Part shown: in pieces, positions 34,653-47,266 of the stretch | How the letters are laid out: every line of letters begins with the position of its first letter | How positions within the stretch are numbered: position 1 is the stretch's first letter | Assembly (NCBI GenBank): GCA_028023455.1 | Contig: JAQFVV010006273.1 | Location: forward strand, 2,294,001 to 2,358,000 | Reading direction: 5' to 3' | DNA: 64,000 nt | From: Epiperipatus broadwayi | Taxonomy: Eukaryota; Onychophora; Udeonychophora; Euonychophora; Peripatidae | Program-made: the position numbers and the translations under genes | Notes under the pieces: model-generated | Told to the model about the DNA's origin: nothing | What the model saw: the letters and a program-made list of their open reading frames with translations, nothing else | Databases searched by the model: none

Positions 34653-36325
34653 TTGGATTGAAATTTATTTCTCTTTCAGTTTGTTATTTTGATTGATTTT
34701 AATATGCCAAGTTGGTATCCAACCCAGCGAGTAGGCATAATTTTCCCCTATTGAATTGTTGAAGACATAAATGTTATTTGCCAGTCAATTATCCTAAAAT
34801 AATTCACTTAGTTTTATACCAATTATGACCTATAATATTGTTTTCTATTTAAATGCTAGATGAAGTTTTAATACCTATACTTAGTTACGCTCACTAACTA
34901 TAATTTAAATTTTTACCTAATCATTAAAATATGTTTGGCCAACTTATTTAAGTAAAGTCTATCATAAATAAGTTTAATATTCAAGATATTATCAGCATGT
35001 GTGGACGATCTGTAAATTTATTTTATATAATTCATATGTCAAACTGTACATGTATTAATTATTATTAAAATGTATGGAGATATTTTAGAAATGTGGAAGA
35101 AATCAATTTATTCCCTTAGTTTTAGATTCTTATCCATTTTATGTTTAATCAGCCAATTGATTGACTGCCTGAGTGATTTGCATTCATGCATTTCATTGCA
35201 TCTAATATTAATTAGTTTATTGTAGTTATTAGTGACACGAACTGGCCATATGTGTTATAGGCGTTATAGAGGTATTTTTACAATTGTTTAATTTAGTGAT
35301 TTTCTTGCTTTGCTATGCACCCATGGGATTTTAGGAATGCTTAGACCGACTCCTCATTATCCCTCACCAAGTAGATGCTTTTTCTACTGGGGATCTATTT
35401 CAGGTACTTCTAATGGATAAGTGTATGGGAAAATATGGATAAACTATGCCAGTATTCTTCAGAGATATCATATGGTAATATTCTCACTCTTGTGCAAATA
35501 TGATAAAGGCAACCAAAGGGTTTTAAGTGCCCTTCTTCATATGAGTGATTGTAAATTATGCAATGCTATTGTAAGATGTAATTGTGTGCCTTTGCCAACC
35601 ATCCTATTTAATTATTTAGGTTCAATTTTATTATTACCATTTATGGAATTAATCATCTTGCTTCCACCCATTTGGAGTGATCTCCCAAACCTAGTAGGAA
35701 TGTTCTCACCCATGTTCTTAAATCACACATCAACAACTATTACTTTTATATATATATATATAATGTCATAATAAGATCTGTCATTGGTAAATTCATGATA
35801 TTTTGATGAGGGTTAATCACACCAATCAAATTTCACATACTAACTACATAATTATGTCTTAAACCCCATTATTTGTATTGGATATTGTATCTTAAGCCAA
35901 TATTTAGATTCAGTTATGTAACTTGTCGTAATGATTGTATAACATTACCACATATATCTATATATTTGTTTCCTTTATAATAATCAACTATCATTTAATT
36001 GTTTAATAAATTTATGTTATATCATTTAACTGTTATGGTATGTTGCTATTCAGTGTCCAAATCTCTAGCATTAATTACTTTATTTAGTTATACTTATATA
36101 AGGCTAAAACCTCAGTACATGTGCCTTGAGTGCTTAATTTTTAGCAAGAGAGACCTCTACAAATCATAACACAAGATTCGACTTTATAAAGATAAGATGG
36201 ATCAATTAATGGAATCTCCTTAATTATTATCAATTAAATTCTTTGTTTCATGTTGCGATTATTGGTCAATCATTTTAGTATCATAGATTTTTAAGTCTCT
36301 TTTCTCTTCCTGTTCTTATTACCAG
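34653..36325. other. No recognised genes or repeats
   Basis: A 116-codon frame at 35421-35771 shows no domain and ends in a TA run. Composition is somewhat less AT-rich than the surroundings. Confidence 0.4.
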
Positions 36326-36568
36326 GACTGGAGTAGTGGAAAGCTTGTTAGTATTCTCAAAAACATTGTTCATACAGTCAGAGACCTTGGAGCACAGGTA
36401 AATAGGTTAGTGTTTAGTACTGTTCCAAACATGTGTATCTCGCACATGCTAGATTGCTATATTTTGTTTGAATTCTAGGTCTTGTTGAATGAACACACGA
36501 TTTTGACTGGTACAATACTAATAAAATCATACATCATCACCACGAAGCAAAACTATGTACATGAATAA
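36326..36568 (+). CDS. Candidate last two exons of an unidentified plus-strand gene
   Basis: Block 36326-36397 (72 bp, 24 codons, no stop) is preceded by a strong pyrimidine tract and 'accag' and followed by CAG/gtaaat. It reads D-W-S-S-G-K-L-V-S-I-L-K-N-I-V-H-T-V and ends D-L-G-A-Q. After an 81-bp intron-like stretch (36398-36478, gt...ttctag) the frame continues in phase as V-L-L-N-E-H-T-I-L-T-G-T and ends TAA at 36566-36568. AATAAA follows at 36572-36577. The splice borders, phase and polyadenylation signal agree, but I do not recognise the protein, and the second block has less protein-like composition. It would be convergent with the ABC transporter, stops 490 bp apart. Confidence 0.4.
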
Positions 36569-37007
36569 TGTAATAAAAGTGTATCATTTGTATTATTTAA
36601 TTATTTAACTTTACTGCTACATTTAAATACATATAAACTCATTTCAGTACAATTCTTTTTCATATTGTAATTAGCTAATATAGTAAAATCTATAAATTGT
36701 AATGCTATTATTATTTATATAGTAAATCAAACGATTTGTATTTAGTTTTGCCTAAAGATATTCATTCATTCATTTATTCATTTATAAACATGGTTTTACA
36801 AATGTATATTTGTTTGTATGATCTTTTTTATTTATTCAATCAATTCTGCATATCTATCTAATTATAAGAATTAATGCATTTGTTAGTCAATTTGTCGTTT
36901 ACAATTCTGATTTTTAAACTATCAGAAAATATTTAAGTAAATTATTTGCTTACGATTTAAAAATATTTACATTTTACTTCTTTTTAAAATAATTTTATTA
37001 TAATTAT

Positions 37008-37013
37008 TTTATT
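37008..37013 (-). terminator. AATAAA polyadenylation signal of the ABC transporter
   Basis: AATAAA on the minus strand, 45 bp past the stop codon at 37058-37060. Confidence 0.5.
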
Positions 37014-37057
37014 CTTTAATTTAAAAAAGTTTCATACAATAAACAAAAACTTTATGG

Positions 37058-37192
37058 TCAGGCAGAATCTATCCTTTGTGAGTTGAAGCATTTTTCATCA
37101 TCTGATAAACACATTTCTCCTCCAACAATGATCCTTTTAAAATAAGATTGATCATTTGCTAATAATATTGCAGGCTCATCAAATTCCATGAT
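37058..37192 (-). CDS. Last coding exon of an ABCC-type ABC transporter
   Basis: Minus strand, 44 codons and TGA (37058-37060). Acceptor 'tgaattttag' precedes it. It reads I-M-E-F-D-E-P-A-I-L-L-A-N-D-Q-S-Y-F-K-R-I-I, the standard tail of the second nucleotide-binding domain of ABCC (MRP) transporters: the strand after the H-loop ends 'G-x-I-x-E-F-D-x-P-x-x-L-L', and the residues L-L..S-x-F follow. The phase (0) fits exon 52594-52758, which ends V-I-N-Q-G-Q. Joining across the intron gives the family's expected G-Q-I-M-E-F-D-E-P. The last 20 residues are not conserved in the family. The product would be a membrane exporter; the substrate cannot be told. Confidence 0.85.
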   Translation of the reverse strand: MMEFDEPAILLANDQSYFKRIIVGGEMCLSDDEKCFNSQRIDSA

Positions 37193-37837
37193 CTAAAATT
37201 CAAATCATATATATAAACAAAACAGAAAAACTTCTGGGATAAACTGTACAATATTTAAGATACCAATATAAAGAAATGTAGATATAATGGACATAAATTT
37301 TGTCATCAATATATGTAATATAAAAGGCATTATAACAGAGTATATGAATTTGATATTTTAATAAATCAGTTTCAATACTTAGTAACATATTCATGAATAT
37401 CAAATTAGAATATTTTGACATTAAATAACATTTAAGAAATCCATTGATTATCTGAACACTATTGATTCTTTGCTCTTTTTTTGCAATAAACAAAGCTTCT
37501 TTAATTTTTCTCTTTGTATTATTTTTTTTTTTACAAATCACTTTAATAATACCTATATAAAAATTAAAAAAATTAAATCCATGTTTTCTTCCATGACTAT
37601 AAATTACTAATATATTTGCAGAATTCTTTTTTGAGTTTCTATACATAAGCAAATTCTGTATTATTCATACCCATAAATTTGTTTTTGTTTACCTATAGTA
37701 CACATATGGTCAGGATCATTGGTGACAACCTAAAGGATACACAATATGATATTGGTACAGGTTATCTACTTTCTTATTATCAATTAGTTTGTTGGAAATC
37801 ATAGACATTCTAATGCCAATTAAATTTCTTTGCACAC

Positions 37838-38526
<689 letters not shown>

Positions 38527-38527
<1 letters not shown>

Positions 38528-41500
38528 AAATTATTTTCATGGTCTATATCTATTAAATTAGAATGTGATAAGTCATAAAAGTCAAAGCATACTACTACTT
38601 TAATTTTTTTTGGTTTTAAATATCTTAATATCTATTTCAAAGTGTATACCTAGTTTTTATATTACAAAGCACAACTAGAGATTGAAATAGGTGCAATACT
38701 TCTAATATAGAATATAGATTATATATTTGTGTAAATGTACATATGTATTATTTTATATTGCATTATTAAAACAGGTGTTAAATGTTTATGACTATTAATA
38801 AATATTTATATGTATAAGTATGGTATTTCATTTTATGTTTTTTAAAAGTAAATATTTAGAAATAAAAATAATATTATTTTTTATTTTAAATATATCAGTA
38901 TTTATGCACTATTGAAATTGAAATACATTTGGGTCTGTGTACTTACAGATAATTTCATAGAGGGTTATTAAAACAGGTGTTTTCTATCTATCACTAACAG
39001 AATAAATGTTCATAGATATAAACCATTTAATAAGGGTGAGATTCTACCTTTACTGTTAAAAAGAGTTTGCCTTGACAACAATTAGAAATTGTTGATTGTT
39101 ATTGATATTGTCTAAGTGTTGACTGGTTTTTAATGATATAAATATAACTAACAGAATAAATGTTTATATATATATATTTCACTTTATGTTTTTTTTAAAT
39201 AAATATTTAAGAATAAAAATAATATTATTTATAATGTTAAATATATCAATATTCATGCACTATTTTTTTCACATTTGATAGCTTTTTTGTAAAAGAATGA
39301 TAAAATTGTACAAAATTTAATGTATTTCTGCAAGTAGAAAAAATCAGAGACAAAATAAATTCGATTTTTATTCTCATTTTTCTTCTCAATACTCATTAAA
39401 ATATCGAAAATATATTTTTAAAATTATTTAATTATGTGCTAAGTTTAACATTTCAACAATAAAAACCCTTGTGCAGTCTTTGTTAATGATTTGTAGAAGT
39501 ACAAATAGTTAACATTCTTTATTCAGCTTATAAAAACATAACTATTTAATATTTATGAGAGATAAAGATGATTTGAATGCAATTTTAATTCAAAAAAATT
39601 TAGCAATGTAAAATTGATAAAAAAAATGTATGATAAATAATATTGGCATGAAAACATAAAAAAAAAATTTCTCTCTAGTCTTGTTCTCTAAGAGTCACTG
39701 AATAGTATTTTAAATTGTTATATTTTGTTTTACTCAGTATTAAAATATTAAAATAAGTTATATTTATGAAATAAAAAATATTGGTATAAAATCATTTTTA
39801 TGAAATTAAATTGAATATTGATATAAAATCATTTTTATGAAATTAAATTGAATATTGATCTGGCATTGGCATTAAATGAAATAACAATAACATAATATTT
39901 CCAATTTAGTAAACATTTTACTTTTTCATTATTATTAATAAAATACTTATATTATATAATTATGTTTTTTAAAACTGAGTAAGCCTACAATAATTAAAAA
40001 TACTGCTTAAAAATCTGTAGTTTAACTTTTAATAATATAAATTTATCAGATAGTTTAAAAATTAATTTCCAATAATTTTATCAATTTGAATTTTTTCTTT
40101 CTATTATTAACATAAAAATGCATAAATAAAACCTCCTCAGCTTTATCACTCATACTTTTGATTTATTCAAAAGAGTATAATTTACTCTTTCATTTTAAAG
40201 CTTTTATGAAATTATTTTAAAATATTATTTTATTATAATTAAAATAAAGAATTCTGTTTTTATTCTTCATGTTTAATTTATATCTGAAAATATATTTGTG
40301 AATATCTTTTAAATCTATATTTTCTTTTTTATTAAAAACAAGTAAATGAAATTTAAAAAAAAAACTATAGAAATATATTTCTATCTATTTCATTTTAATA
40401 CAGAATTCTAGTCAAATGTTATATTATTAAAATTTGACACTTAATTTTAAACAATGCATTTAAAAATGCAATTCCTTTTTATAAAAGTATCTAAATCTAA
40501 TATTACAATACATTAGTACATAATAATAAAATAAATAAAAGTAATACAAGTGTTTTACTCGTAATTAATTGTCTTAGTTTAATAACAGCAAAAATAAGGT
40601 CACATTTTGTGCTTCTTTGGATTCATTTAAGTTTTGGCTGATTTTACTGACAATTATTACATTAAAATACATATTAGATTTTGTGAATTCTTTATCAATA
40701 TAATTTCGTAATGTATACCATGGATTTTAATATTTTTTAGCTGAGAATATAGGAATTAGCTGAGAAATGGTTATAACATTTTACAAAAACTTGGTGATTT
40801 ATTTCAAACTTTATTAATGTTTGAGAAGATTTTTTATGTTTCTTCAAACAATCTTCATGTAGCACAAAAAATAACTTTTAAAGCATTTCATCACTTCAAA
40901 TAAAATTTCCTTTTGGAGTGATTTTTTAGAGTAGCTGGACATTGAAGTCATCCGATTTTTAAATAGTTGTTGTTCGGATATTTATTATTGCTCAATACAT
41001 AAATTTTCTGTTTATATGCAATTGTAGTTCAAAATTTGTTCTTAGTACTTGAATATAACTATTGATGAATGATGCAAAATGCTATTTTTGACTGAGTTTT
41101 TCTTCTTCTTTTTTACAGTAGTTAAATGACACACCAGCAAGTCAGAAACAAAGAATAAAACAAAAAAAATTACAATATAATTTTTATATTTTTTAAATAT
41201 ATGAGAACTTTTAATTTTCTAAATAATGAAAAATCTAGAATCTTACACATAATGAACATTATGAGTATGAGAAAATATTATTATTAAAGAATCAACCCTT
41301 TAACTGACTTCACAGGGAATCCTTAAAGTATTGGTTAGTGTCAATATGCTTGGGTTTTAACTCATACTGTTGTGACTATCTTTAGTGTTATTTTATTGTT
41401 TTTGCATTCATTTAACAATAAAACTAGAACTAAAATAATATTGATTTATTAATTCGAATATAATGATCAATTATCAGAATTTATATAAATTAATAGTTTA

Positions 41501-41782
41501 GTATTGGATATATATGTAATTACATAGAATAAAATTAAAATTCTGATCTGTACTGTTTGTTTTGATGTATAAGTTTATGCATGTATAAGTTTATGCATCA
41601 AAACAAACAGTGCAGGTCAGAAGTTAATTTTCTTATACATAATTATAAGTATTCAATATCAAAAATATTTTTCTCTTTTCTAAGTAATTGTAAATTTACA
41701 TAAATGTTCTGGACATTTATACAGAAAAAGTACTCTATGTATTTTAAATTTAATAACTACTATTTCCTATTGCCTTGTCAAT
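38527..41782. other. AT-rich intronic sequence with local duplications
   Basis: An imperfect direct duplication of about 100-120 bp (38810-38925 and 39170-39265, sharing 'aataaaaataatattatt') and a 37-bp tandem pair (39786-39862, 'aaatcatttttatgaaatta' twice) are present. A near-perfect hairpin of about 37-bp arms lies at 41541-41621. No gene seen. Confidence 0.6.
41541..41621. repeat. Near-perfect short hairpin
   Basis: 'tactgtttgttttgatg' and 'catcaaaacaaacagtgc' flank a duplicated 'tataagtttatgcat'; arms of about 37 bp with almost no loop. Confidence 0.7.
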
Positions 41783-41939
41783 CTTTATTACTTTTACAAT
41801 GCTTTGTTATCCACTCTTTCCTTCAGTTATTGTAACAGTGAGATTAGGAGATATGGGGTTCTGAAGAAGATTGCTGGGGCAATCAAAACTGTTAACTGAA
41901 GGAAAGAGTGGGTAATAAAGCATTGTAAAAGTAATAAAG
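41783..41939 (+). repeat. Long hairpin with a hammerhead-like loop
   Basis: Arms 41783-41828 and 41895-41939 pair almost perfectly (ctttattacttttacaatg against its complement, then the gttatccactctttcc block). The 66-bp loop contains CUGAAGA (41861-41867), a 6-bp perfect hairpin GAUUGC-UGGG-GCAAUC (41869-41884) and AAAA (41885-41888), a hammerhead core with one base changed in each conserved box. Confidence 0.55.
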
Positions 41940-42316
41940 TGTTTTATCAATTGATTATTATATTTTAAATTTCCCTTTTATTGATGCTTAGCATGCTTTC
42001 AATATATAACATATCATAATCATAGCATTAAGCATGAATAAAAGCTAAATTTAAAATATGTAGACTATCTTTTCTGTATAAATGTTCAGAATATTTATGT
42101 GAATATTATAAATGATCAATATTGATTAGAGAAATTTTTTAATAATGAAATGGTGGTAAGACTATAACATTTCTAATTAAAAGTTTCCAGTTTTCTCCAT
42201 ATGAGAGTGCTTGCAAGAAATTTTGAGTAAAATTTAAATTGTTAGAGATGAAGTGTGAGCAGATAAAAAAATTATTGAGTAGGAATGATAAATAAGAAGT
42301 AAATAAGGAGGACTAG

Positions 42317-42850
42317 AAGGTGATAAAAAATGTTATGGATGGAGCAGAAAAAGTATCCTATGAGGCAGTATTCATAGAAGAGTCACTAATTAGAGAAGGT
42401 GGAGATATAATTGCAAGAAAAGATAGAAGCAGGTATGTAAGAGTATGTTTGCCTGGAGCTAGAATTATGGATGTGACAAATAAAGTAAAAAAGCAAGGTA
42501 GTAGAGATGTGTATGTTATGATAGGGACTAATAATTTGTCAGAACTATCAGAGAGAGTAATGAATGAGTACATAGAATTGATTAGGAATGTGAGTAACAT
42601 TAAAATAAAAGTAGGGGTAGTTGGATTATTACTAGGATATGACAAGAGGTATTTGTTAGATAGGGCATGTTCTATAAATGAGAGATTGAAAAGATTGTGT
42701 GAGAAAAATGATGTTATGTTTGTGGGTGTGTGGGACTGGTTTATTGGAAAGAGGGAGTTATATCTTAAAGATGGATTGCACTTAGGAAAACAAGGAAATA
42801 AAGTTTTAGGGAGTCTAATTTATAAAGAATATAATTTAGGAAACTTATAA
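42317..42850 (+). pseudogene. SGNH hydrolase-like domain of the LINE
   Basis: Open from the stop at 42314-42316 to TAA at 42848-42850; first ATG at 42335. Block I should read G-D-S: here it is I-E-E-S-L-I-R, with only the serine kept. Then P-G-A-R-I-M-D-V, I-G-T-N-N-L (block III, catalytic Asn), a helix-rich middle, and K-D-G-L-H-L (block V, D-x-x-H). Spacing of the blocks is as in SGNH hydrolases. Such domains occur in ORF1 of several CR1-group LINEs; their role is unclear, perhaps lipid or membrane related. Confidence 0.75.
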
Positions 42851-43299
42851 AGAGGGTGGGGTTTTAAACTGCAATATTATCAAAAAGAAGAAGAATGAAT
42901 GGTACATAAGAAATAAGCAAATGTTAATTGATTTAGATATGTGTAGATGTGGAGAGGGAATGGGTCTGTAAAATAAATGGTAAAAAGGTTATTTATAAAC
43001 TTAATGGAGAAGAAAAAATCAAAAGAATTTATAAAAGAGTAGTTAGGAAAGATGAAATTGTTAAAAATGGGTATTTGAATATACAAGGTGGTAGGAAACC
43101 AGAAAAGTAGCTGGAATTAAACAAAGCAATTGAAAATGAAGAGCTTGAGGTATTAACAGTAGTGAAAACACATCTAAGAGAAGAAGGAAAACCTATTCTG
43201 GAATATTTGGTATGGCAGGGTATAAATAGAAAAGAAAAAAGGAATGGTAGTATATGTGTTATATCAAAAAATATTTAAATACTGTTAAATGTCAAGAAT

Positions 43300-43790
43300 A
43301 TTTGTAGTTTGAAATAAGGTTGGGAAGACAAGAATGAATGGTGGCTATAGTTTATATAGCCACTGGAAATAGTCAAACTATAATGGAGTGGAACAGTAGC
43401 ATATATAAATGCCTAGTTAATAATATAGAGTTTCAAAAAAGAGGGAAAGAGAATAATGGTTATAGAAGATATGAATGGACATATTGAAAAAACTGACAAT
43501 GTAGATAATAAGGATGGATAGCTTTTGACAAAATTTTATCAGAGAGTGAATTTGAGCATTGGAAATTTATCAAATATTTATGAGGGACAATACATATGGT
43601 CTACAAATAATATATTTCATACAATAGATCATATATAGGTAGAGAAAAGGGGAATGAATAAAGTATGGGAAATTAAGATATTTGATAATGAAAAGAGAGT
43701 ATCTAACAGTGATCATAACTTCATTGTAATAAAAATGGCTAGCAATGTGATGGAGAATATAAATAAAAGTAGAAACAATAGTAAATAATG
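43300..43790 (+). pseudogene. Endonuclease remnant of the LINE
   Basis: No long frame. At about 43550-43640 the plus strand reads N-L-S-I-G-N-L-S-N-I-Y-E-G-Q-Y-I-W-S-T then I-D-H-I, matching the '(L)xNxxxxxxxTW.S......IDyi' end of the apurinic-type endonuclease. Upstream fragments are too decayed to place. Confidence 0.55.
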
Positions 43791-43800
43791 TGGATGGAGA

Positions 43801-44211
43801 GTGAATGATAAGAATAAGTTGAAAGAGTTTAAAATACAAGTTGAAGAAACTATGGAAAAGTTGGTTGGGGATAATTATAAGGACTGGTGTGATGAAATAG
43901 AAAAAGTGGCAAATAGGGTTTTAGGTGAGAATATTCAGAAGAATAAAAGTAATAAAAAAATGAGAGTTAGTAAAAGTGTAAAAGAAAGAAAAAAAGCATG
44001 CAGAGAATATAAGGGTGCTATTAAGAATAAAGTAAAAAAAGATATTAATGCTAAATGGGAAAAGTACTTTGAAAAGAAGTTATCTAAAATAGATAATTAT
44101 AGAGAGAGAATGAAATTGAATAGTAAATGTTGGAGAATATTAATAAAAGTGGAAGAGATGGGAGCAAAAAAATTTGGTATTAAAAGGAGAAATGTAGGGG
44201 AAGAGAGATAG
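43801..44211 (+). pseudogene. Linker segment of the LINE polyprotein
   Basis: 136 codons, lysine-rich and helical, with the K-E-R-K-K-A-C-R-E-Y-K type linker between endonuclease and polymerase. The next frame (44381-44460) reads K-S-V-K-V-G-G-L-D-G-W, equivalent to the 'KaxGxDGi' entry motif of the polymerase. Confidence 0.6.
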
Positions 44212-44379
44212 TATTACTAAATGATGAGGAAATACAGTGTAGCTCTAGAGAGGAATTAGAGAGAATTTTAAATAGTTTTGTAATGGATATAGAAAAGATG
44301 TTAGATGTGAAGGATAGAGTGATAGAAAACATGAAAGCATATGGTAATAGGAATATCAGGTTTTCAGAAAATGAACTGA

Positions 44380-45232
44380 ATGAGGCAGGGAAGAAACTGA
44401 AAAGTGTAAAGGTAGGAGGTTTAGATGGATGGGCAGCAGAGATGGAATGAATTTAGGGCATATGTCATTAGTAAAGCTATTATCATGTTTTAATAAGGTG
44501 GCACAGAAGAGAGTTTTTCCAGGTTGTTGGAGTAATACAAGAATAACGCTACTATTTAAAGGAAAGGGTTTCATCAGTTTTATATAAAGCTTTCTCATAT
44601 ATGGTGGCTGGAAGAGTTGCAAAATGGATGGAATAAAATAATGTAGTGGTGGAAATGCAAGGAGGTTTTAGATCAGGTAGGCATATAGGAGATAGTTTAT
44701 TTTTAGTTACATAACTTATGGATATGAGTAGGAATTCAGATAGACAATTATATATGAGTTTTTATATATAGAGAGAAGGCATATGATAAAGTAAATAAAA
44801 ATAGATTATGGGTAAGTTTAGCAAATTTGGGAATGAATGAAGTTTTAGTGGATATTATTAAGAAATTATATGAAAATGATTACTATACATATCAATTAGA
44901 GGATATAGAATCAGTTAAAGTTAAAAATGGAATGGGATTATGGCAAGGATGCCCTATGTCACCTATTTTGTTTTTGTTGTATTGGGGTGAAATGGAGAGA
45001 TCAATAGAAAGACTAGGAAGAGGGATAGATGGAAAGGGAGTATATAATTTGTCAGGTCTTTTTGATGGATGATGTCTTTTTGTGTGCAGAAAGAAGAGAA
45101 TATATGGAAGTTATGCTGAAGACATGCACAAGAGTGGGTAAAGAGATGGGAATTAAATTTAGTGAAGAAAAATCAAATATAATGATGGTTAATACTGGGG
45201 AAAGAGAAGACAAAGAATTTTTATTGTGGTGA
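44380..45232 (+). pseudogene. Reverse transcriptase of the LINE
   Basis: Frames switch several times. Recognisable: I-T-L-L-F-K-G-K-G at about 44540; G-G-F-R-S-G-R at about 44663; R-E-K/A-Y-D-K-V and L-W (motif A region, about 44770-44815); G-M-G-L-W-Q-G-C-P-M-S-P-I-L-F (motif B', 44932-44977); and F-L-M-D-D-V-F-L-C-A (motif C region, Y/F-A-D-D with A changed to M, about 45057-45090), followed by E-M-G-I-K-F-S-E-E-K-S-N-I-M. The order and spacing are those of non-LTR reverse transcriptases. Confidence 0.8.
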
Positions 45233-45589
45233 ATAGATATAGTTATTTAGAAATCATCTTAAGTAATCAGAAAAATTGCTTGGATGAATGGAAAAAAAAT
45301 TGATAAATGAAGCAAAGAAAAGTAAGAGCTTGATAAAGAAATTAACAGTGTTTTCATACAATAAATATGATGTAGCTAGAATTGTATGTAAGGAAGTTTG
45401 CAGTACCAGGGTTAACATATGGCAATGATGTGTTATGTGTTAGTAAAGGGATATTAGATTACTTAGAAAAAGTACAAAGGGGAATAGGCAGTCTTGCATA
45501 AGATGCATATGTGTGGACAGCAAAGGAAGCAATTTAAAGAGAAGTGGAATGGTGTCAAGTTTTTATATGAGAGATGCAAAAAGCATTTT

Positions 45590-45626
45590 CTGGCCGATGC
45601 TATGACATATGAAAAAAAAGCAAAAT
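45590..45626 (+). repeat. SINE tail fragment inside the LINE
   Basis: 'cgatgctatgacatatg' followed by A8 and 'gc', matching the tail of the tRNA-like SINE at 50979-51101. It lies between the polymerase and C-terminal region of the LINE. Confidence 0.6.
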
Positions 45627-45720
45627 GAAAATGTTCAGTAGATTGCAGTTTACAGATAATAAAAGAATAGCCAATATAGTATTTAATTGGGATACAAATA
45701 AAGGTTAGGCAACAAGATGG

Positions 45721-46212
45721 GTGAGAAAGGTAATGTGGTATGCAGAAGATTTGAATAAAGAATTTATATCAATATACTTGTACAAAATGTGGGATGATTG
45801 TGTTAGGAGGATTGTTGAGTGGGATAATAGAATGGATGCATTAGTAAAGAATCAGGAGTTGGAGAGATGGAGAACTAGTATGGAGAGTAAAAAGAATTTA
45901 AATATATATAGAAGTAAATGGAACATTGGGTGTGAGTTAATTTATGATAATAGCAAGGAAAGTAATTTATTGTTTAAGGCTCAAATTGGATCTTTAGCAA
46001 CAAAGCAATATACACATAAATGAAAAAATATGGATGATTTAGTCTGCAAGTTGTGTAAGGAAGGCATAGAAAATATTAGGCATCTGTTGATTCAATGTAA
46101 ATGCTTGAAAGCAGAAAGGGTACAAATAATAAAGTTATGGAAGAATAAATATGAACAAAGTGATTATACAGAAGTGGGCTATTGGTTTTATATTAGGTTT
46201 GGGAAAAGATAA
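45721..46212 (+). pseudogene. C-terminal region of the LINE with Cys/His motif
   Basis: Two consecutive open stretches. The second (46030 on) has C-K-L-C-x-E-G-I-E-N-I-R-H-L-L-I-Q-C, the C-x2-C..H..C motif found at the C-terminus of CR1/Jockey-type LINE proteins. Confidence 0.65.
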
Positions 46213-46420
46213 GGGGGATTTAGATATGATGGCCATGGAGTTGACAAAGATCATGTTGTAGAAATGGGATGTAGCAGATTATGGGAAAACCTAGGGTCGA
46301 AAATGAAAAGGGAAGGTAAAGAGGCTAACAGGTTTCTCTGAGCATAGTGGCTGAGAGAATCCTGACTCCATATAAGGAGAAGTCACAGTGCATCACATAT
46401 TTATTGTTTTATTAGATTTC

Positions 46421-46961
46421 AGAAATGAAAACATTTTTGTGTGTTGTTTATAATATTTTTGATTATTTCTCCTAAAATATTTGTTTAATATTTATATCCT
46501 TTGATTAGATTTAGATTTTCTTAAAAAATATTTTTAGAAGACAAATCAAAAGAAATCAATAATGTGTGACTGCAACTTATAATTGGCTCAACAAGTATTC
46601 ATTCATATTAATGGTAGCAGTAGTATTTTTGCCATTTCTTAAAAATTATAAATAGTATTTTATTAGCTCCAGATAATTTGAACAATAATTTGTTCATGCT
46701 TTACAGACTAAGTTAAACCAAGTCTGACATTTTTTAAGTTAATATTTTTACCAGTAATGCAAGTAATCATTCAATAACAAATCATTGTTCTTATTATTGT
46801 TATTACATATTTTAGTTTAATATTTTTTTCCTATATGTGGAAAGTTGAAATAATATTTCTAAAAACAATTTTTGCTCATAAACATATATTCCTAATAAAT
46901 AATTAAAAATTTCAGAAAATATTATAATGAATATGAGTAAATTTTATCAACAGAGGCAAAA
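46421..46961. other. AT-rich sequence without recognised genes
   Basis: Nothing seen besides A/T runs. Confidence 0.5.
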
Positions 46962-47266
46962 TTTTCCATACAGTAGTACCATTCAGTGCAAGCCAAAGTA
47001 ATCAATGGATGCAAGAAGGTTTATGCATAAAATTCCTATCTAATGCATACTCATCCAATATCTGCAGACTAGTTTTTAGCTTGTGGCTTTCATCAGTAAG
47101 GAGGCTTGAATCTGAGAGCACTACATTAGATAAGGATTTTATGCACAAACCTTCCTGCATCCATTAATTACTCTGACTTGCATTGAATGGGGATACTATA
47201 TGGAGAGTTTTGTCTCTGGGAAAAACAGCTAGTGTAAGCATAAAGAATGATAATCATGTGATATTT
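46962..47266 (+). repeat. Palindromic family B, copy 3
   Basis: Left arm from 'ccatacagtagtacc', right arm to 'ggagagttttgtc', tail 'gataatcatgtgat..ttggtggttt'. Minus-strand core at 47074-47096: CUGAUGA, AAGCCACAAGCUA, AAAA. Confidence 0.75.

Larger units (their letters stand above)
42240..46420 (+). mobile_element. Decayed LINE with SGNH-esterase, endonuclease and reverse transcriptase
   Basis: In order on the plus strand: an SGNH-type esterase-like frame, an apurinic-type endonuclease remnant, a lysine-rich linker, reverse transcriptase and a C-terminal Cys/His motif. The reading frame is broken by many stops and shifts. The domain order and an esterase in front fit CR1/Jockey-group LINEs of invertebrates. 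The sense strand is strikingly poor in C. Ends are approximate: no target-site duplication or clean tail was found. Confidence 0.8.

Noticed and set aside
35421-35771. 116-codon plus-strand frame
   Set aside because: No motif, no splice-site context and it ends in a TA run; likely chance.
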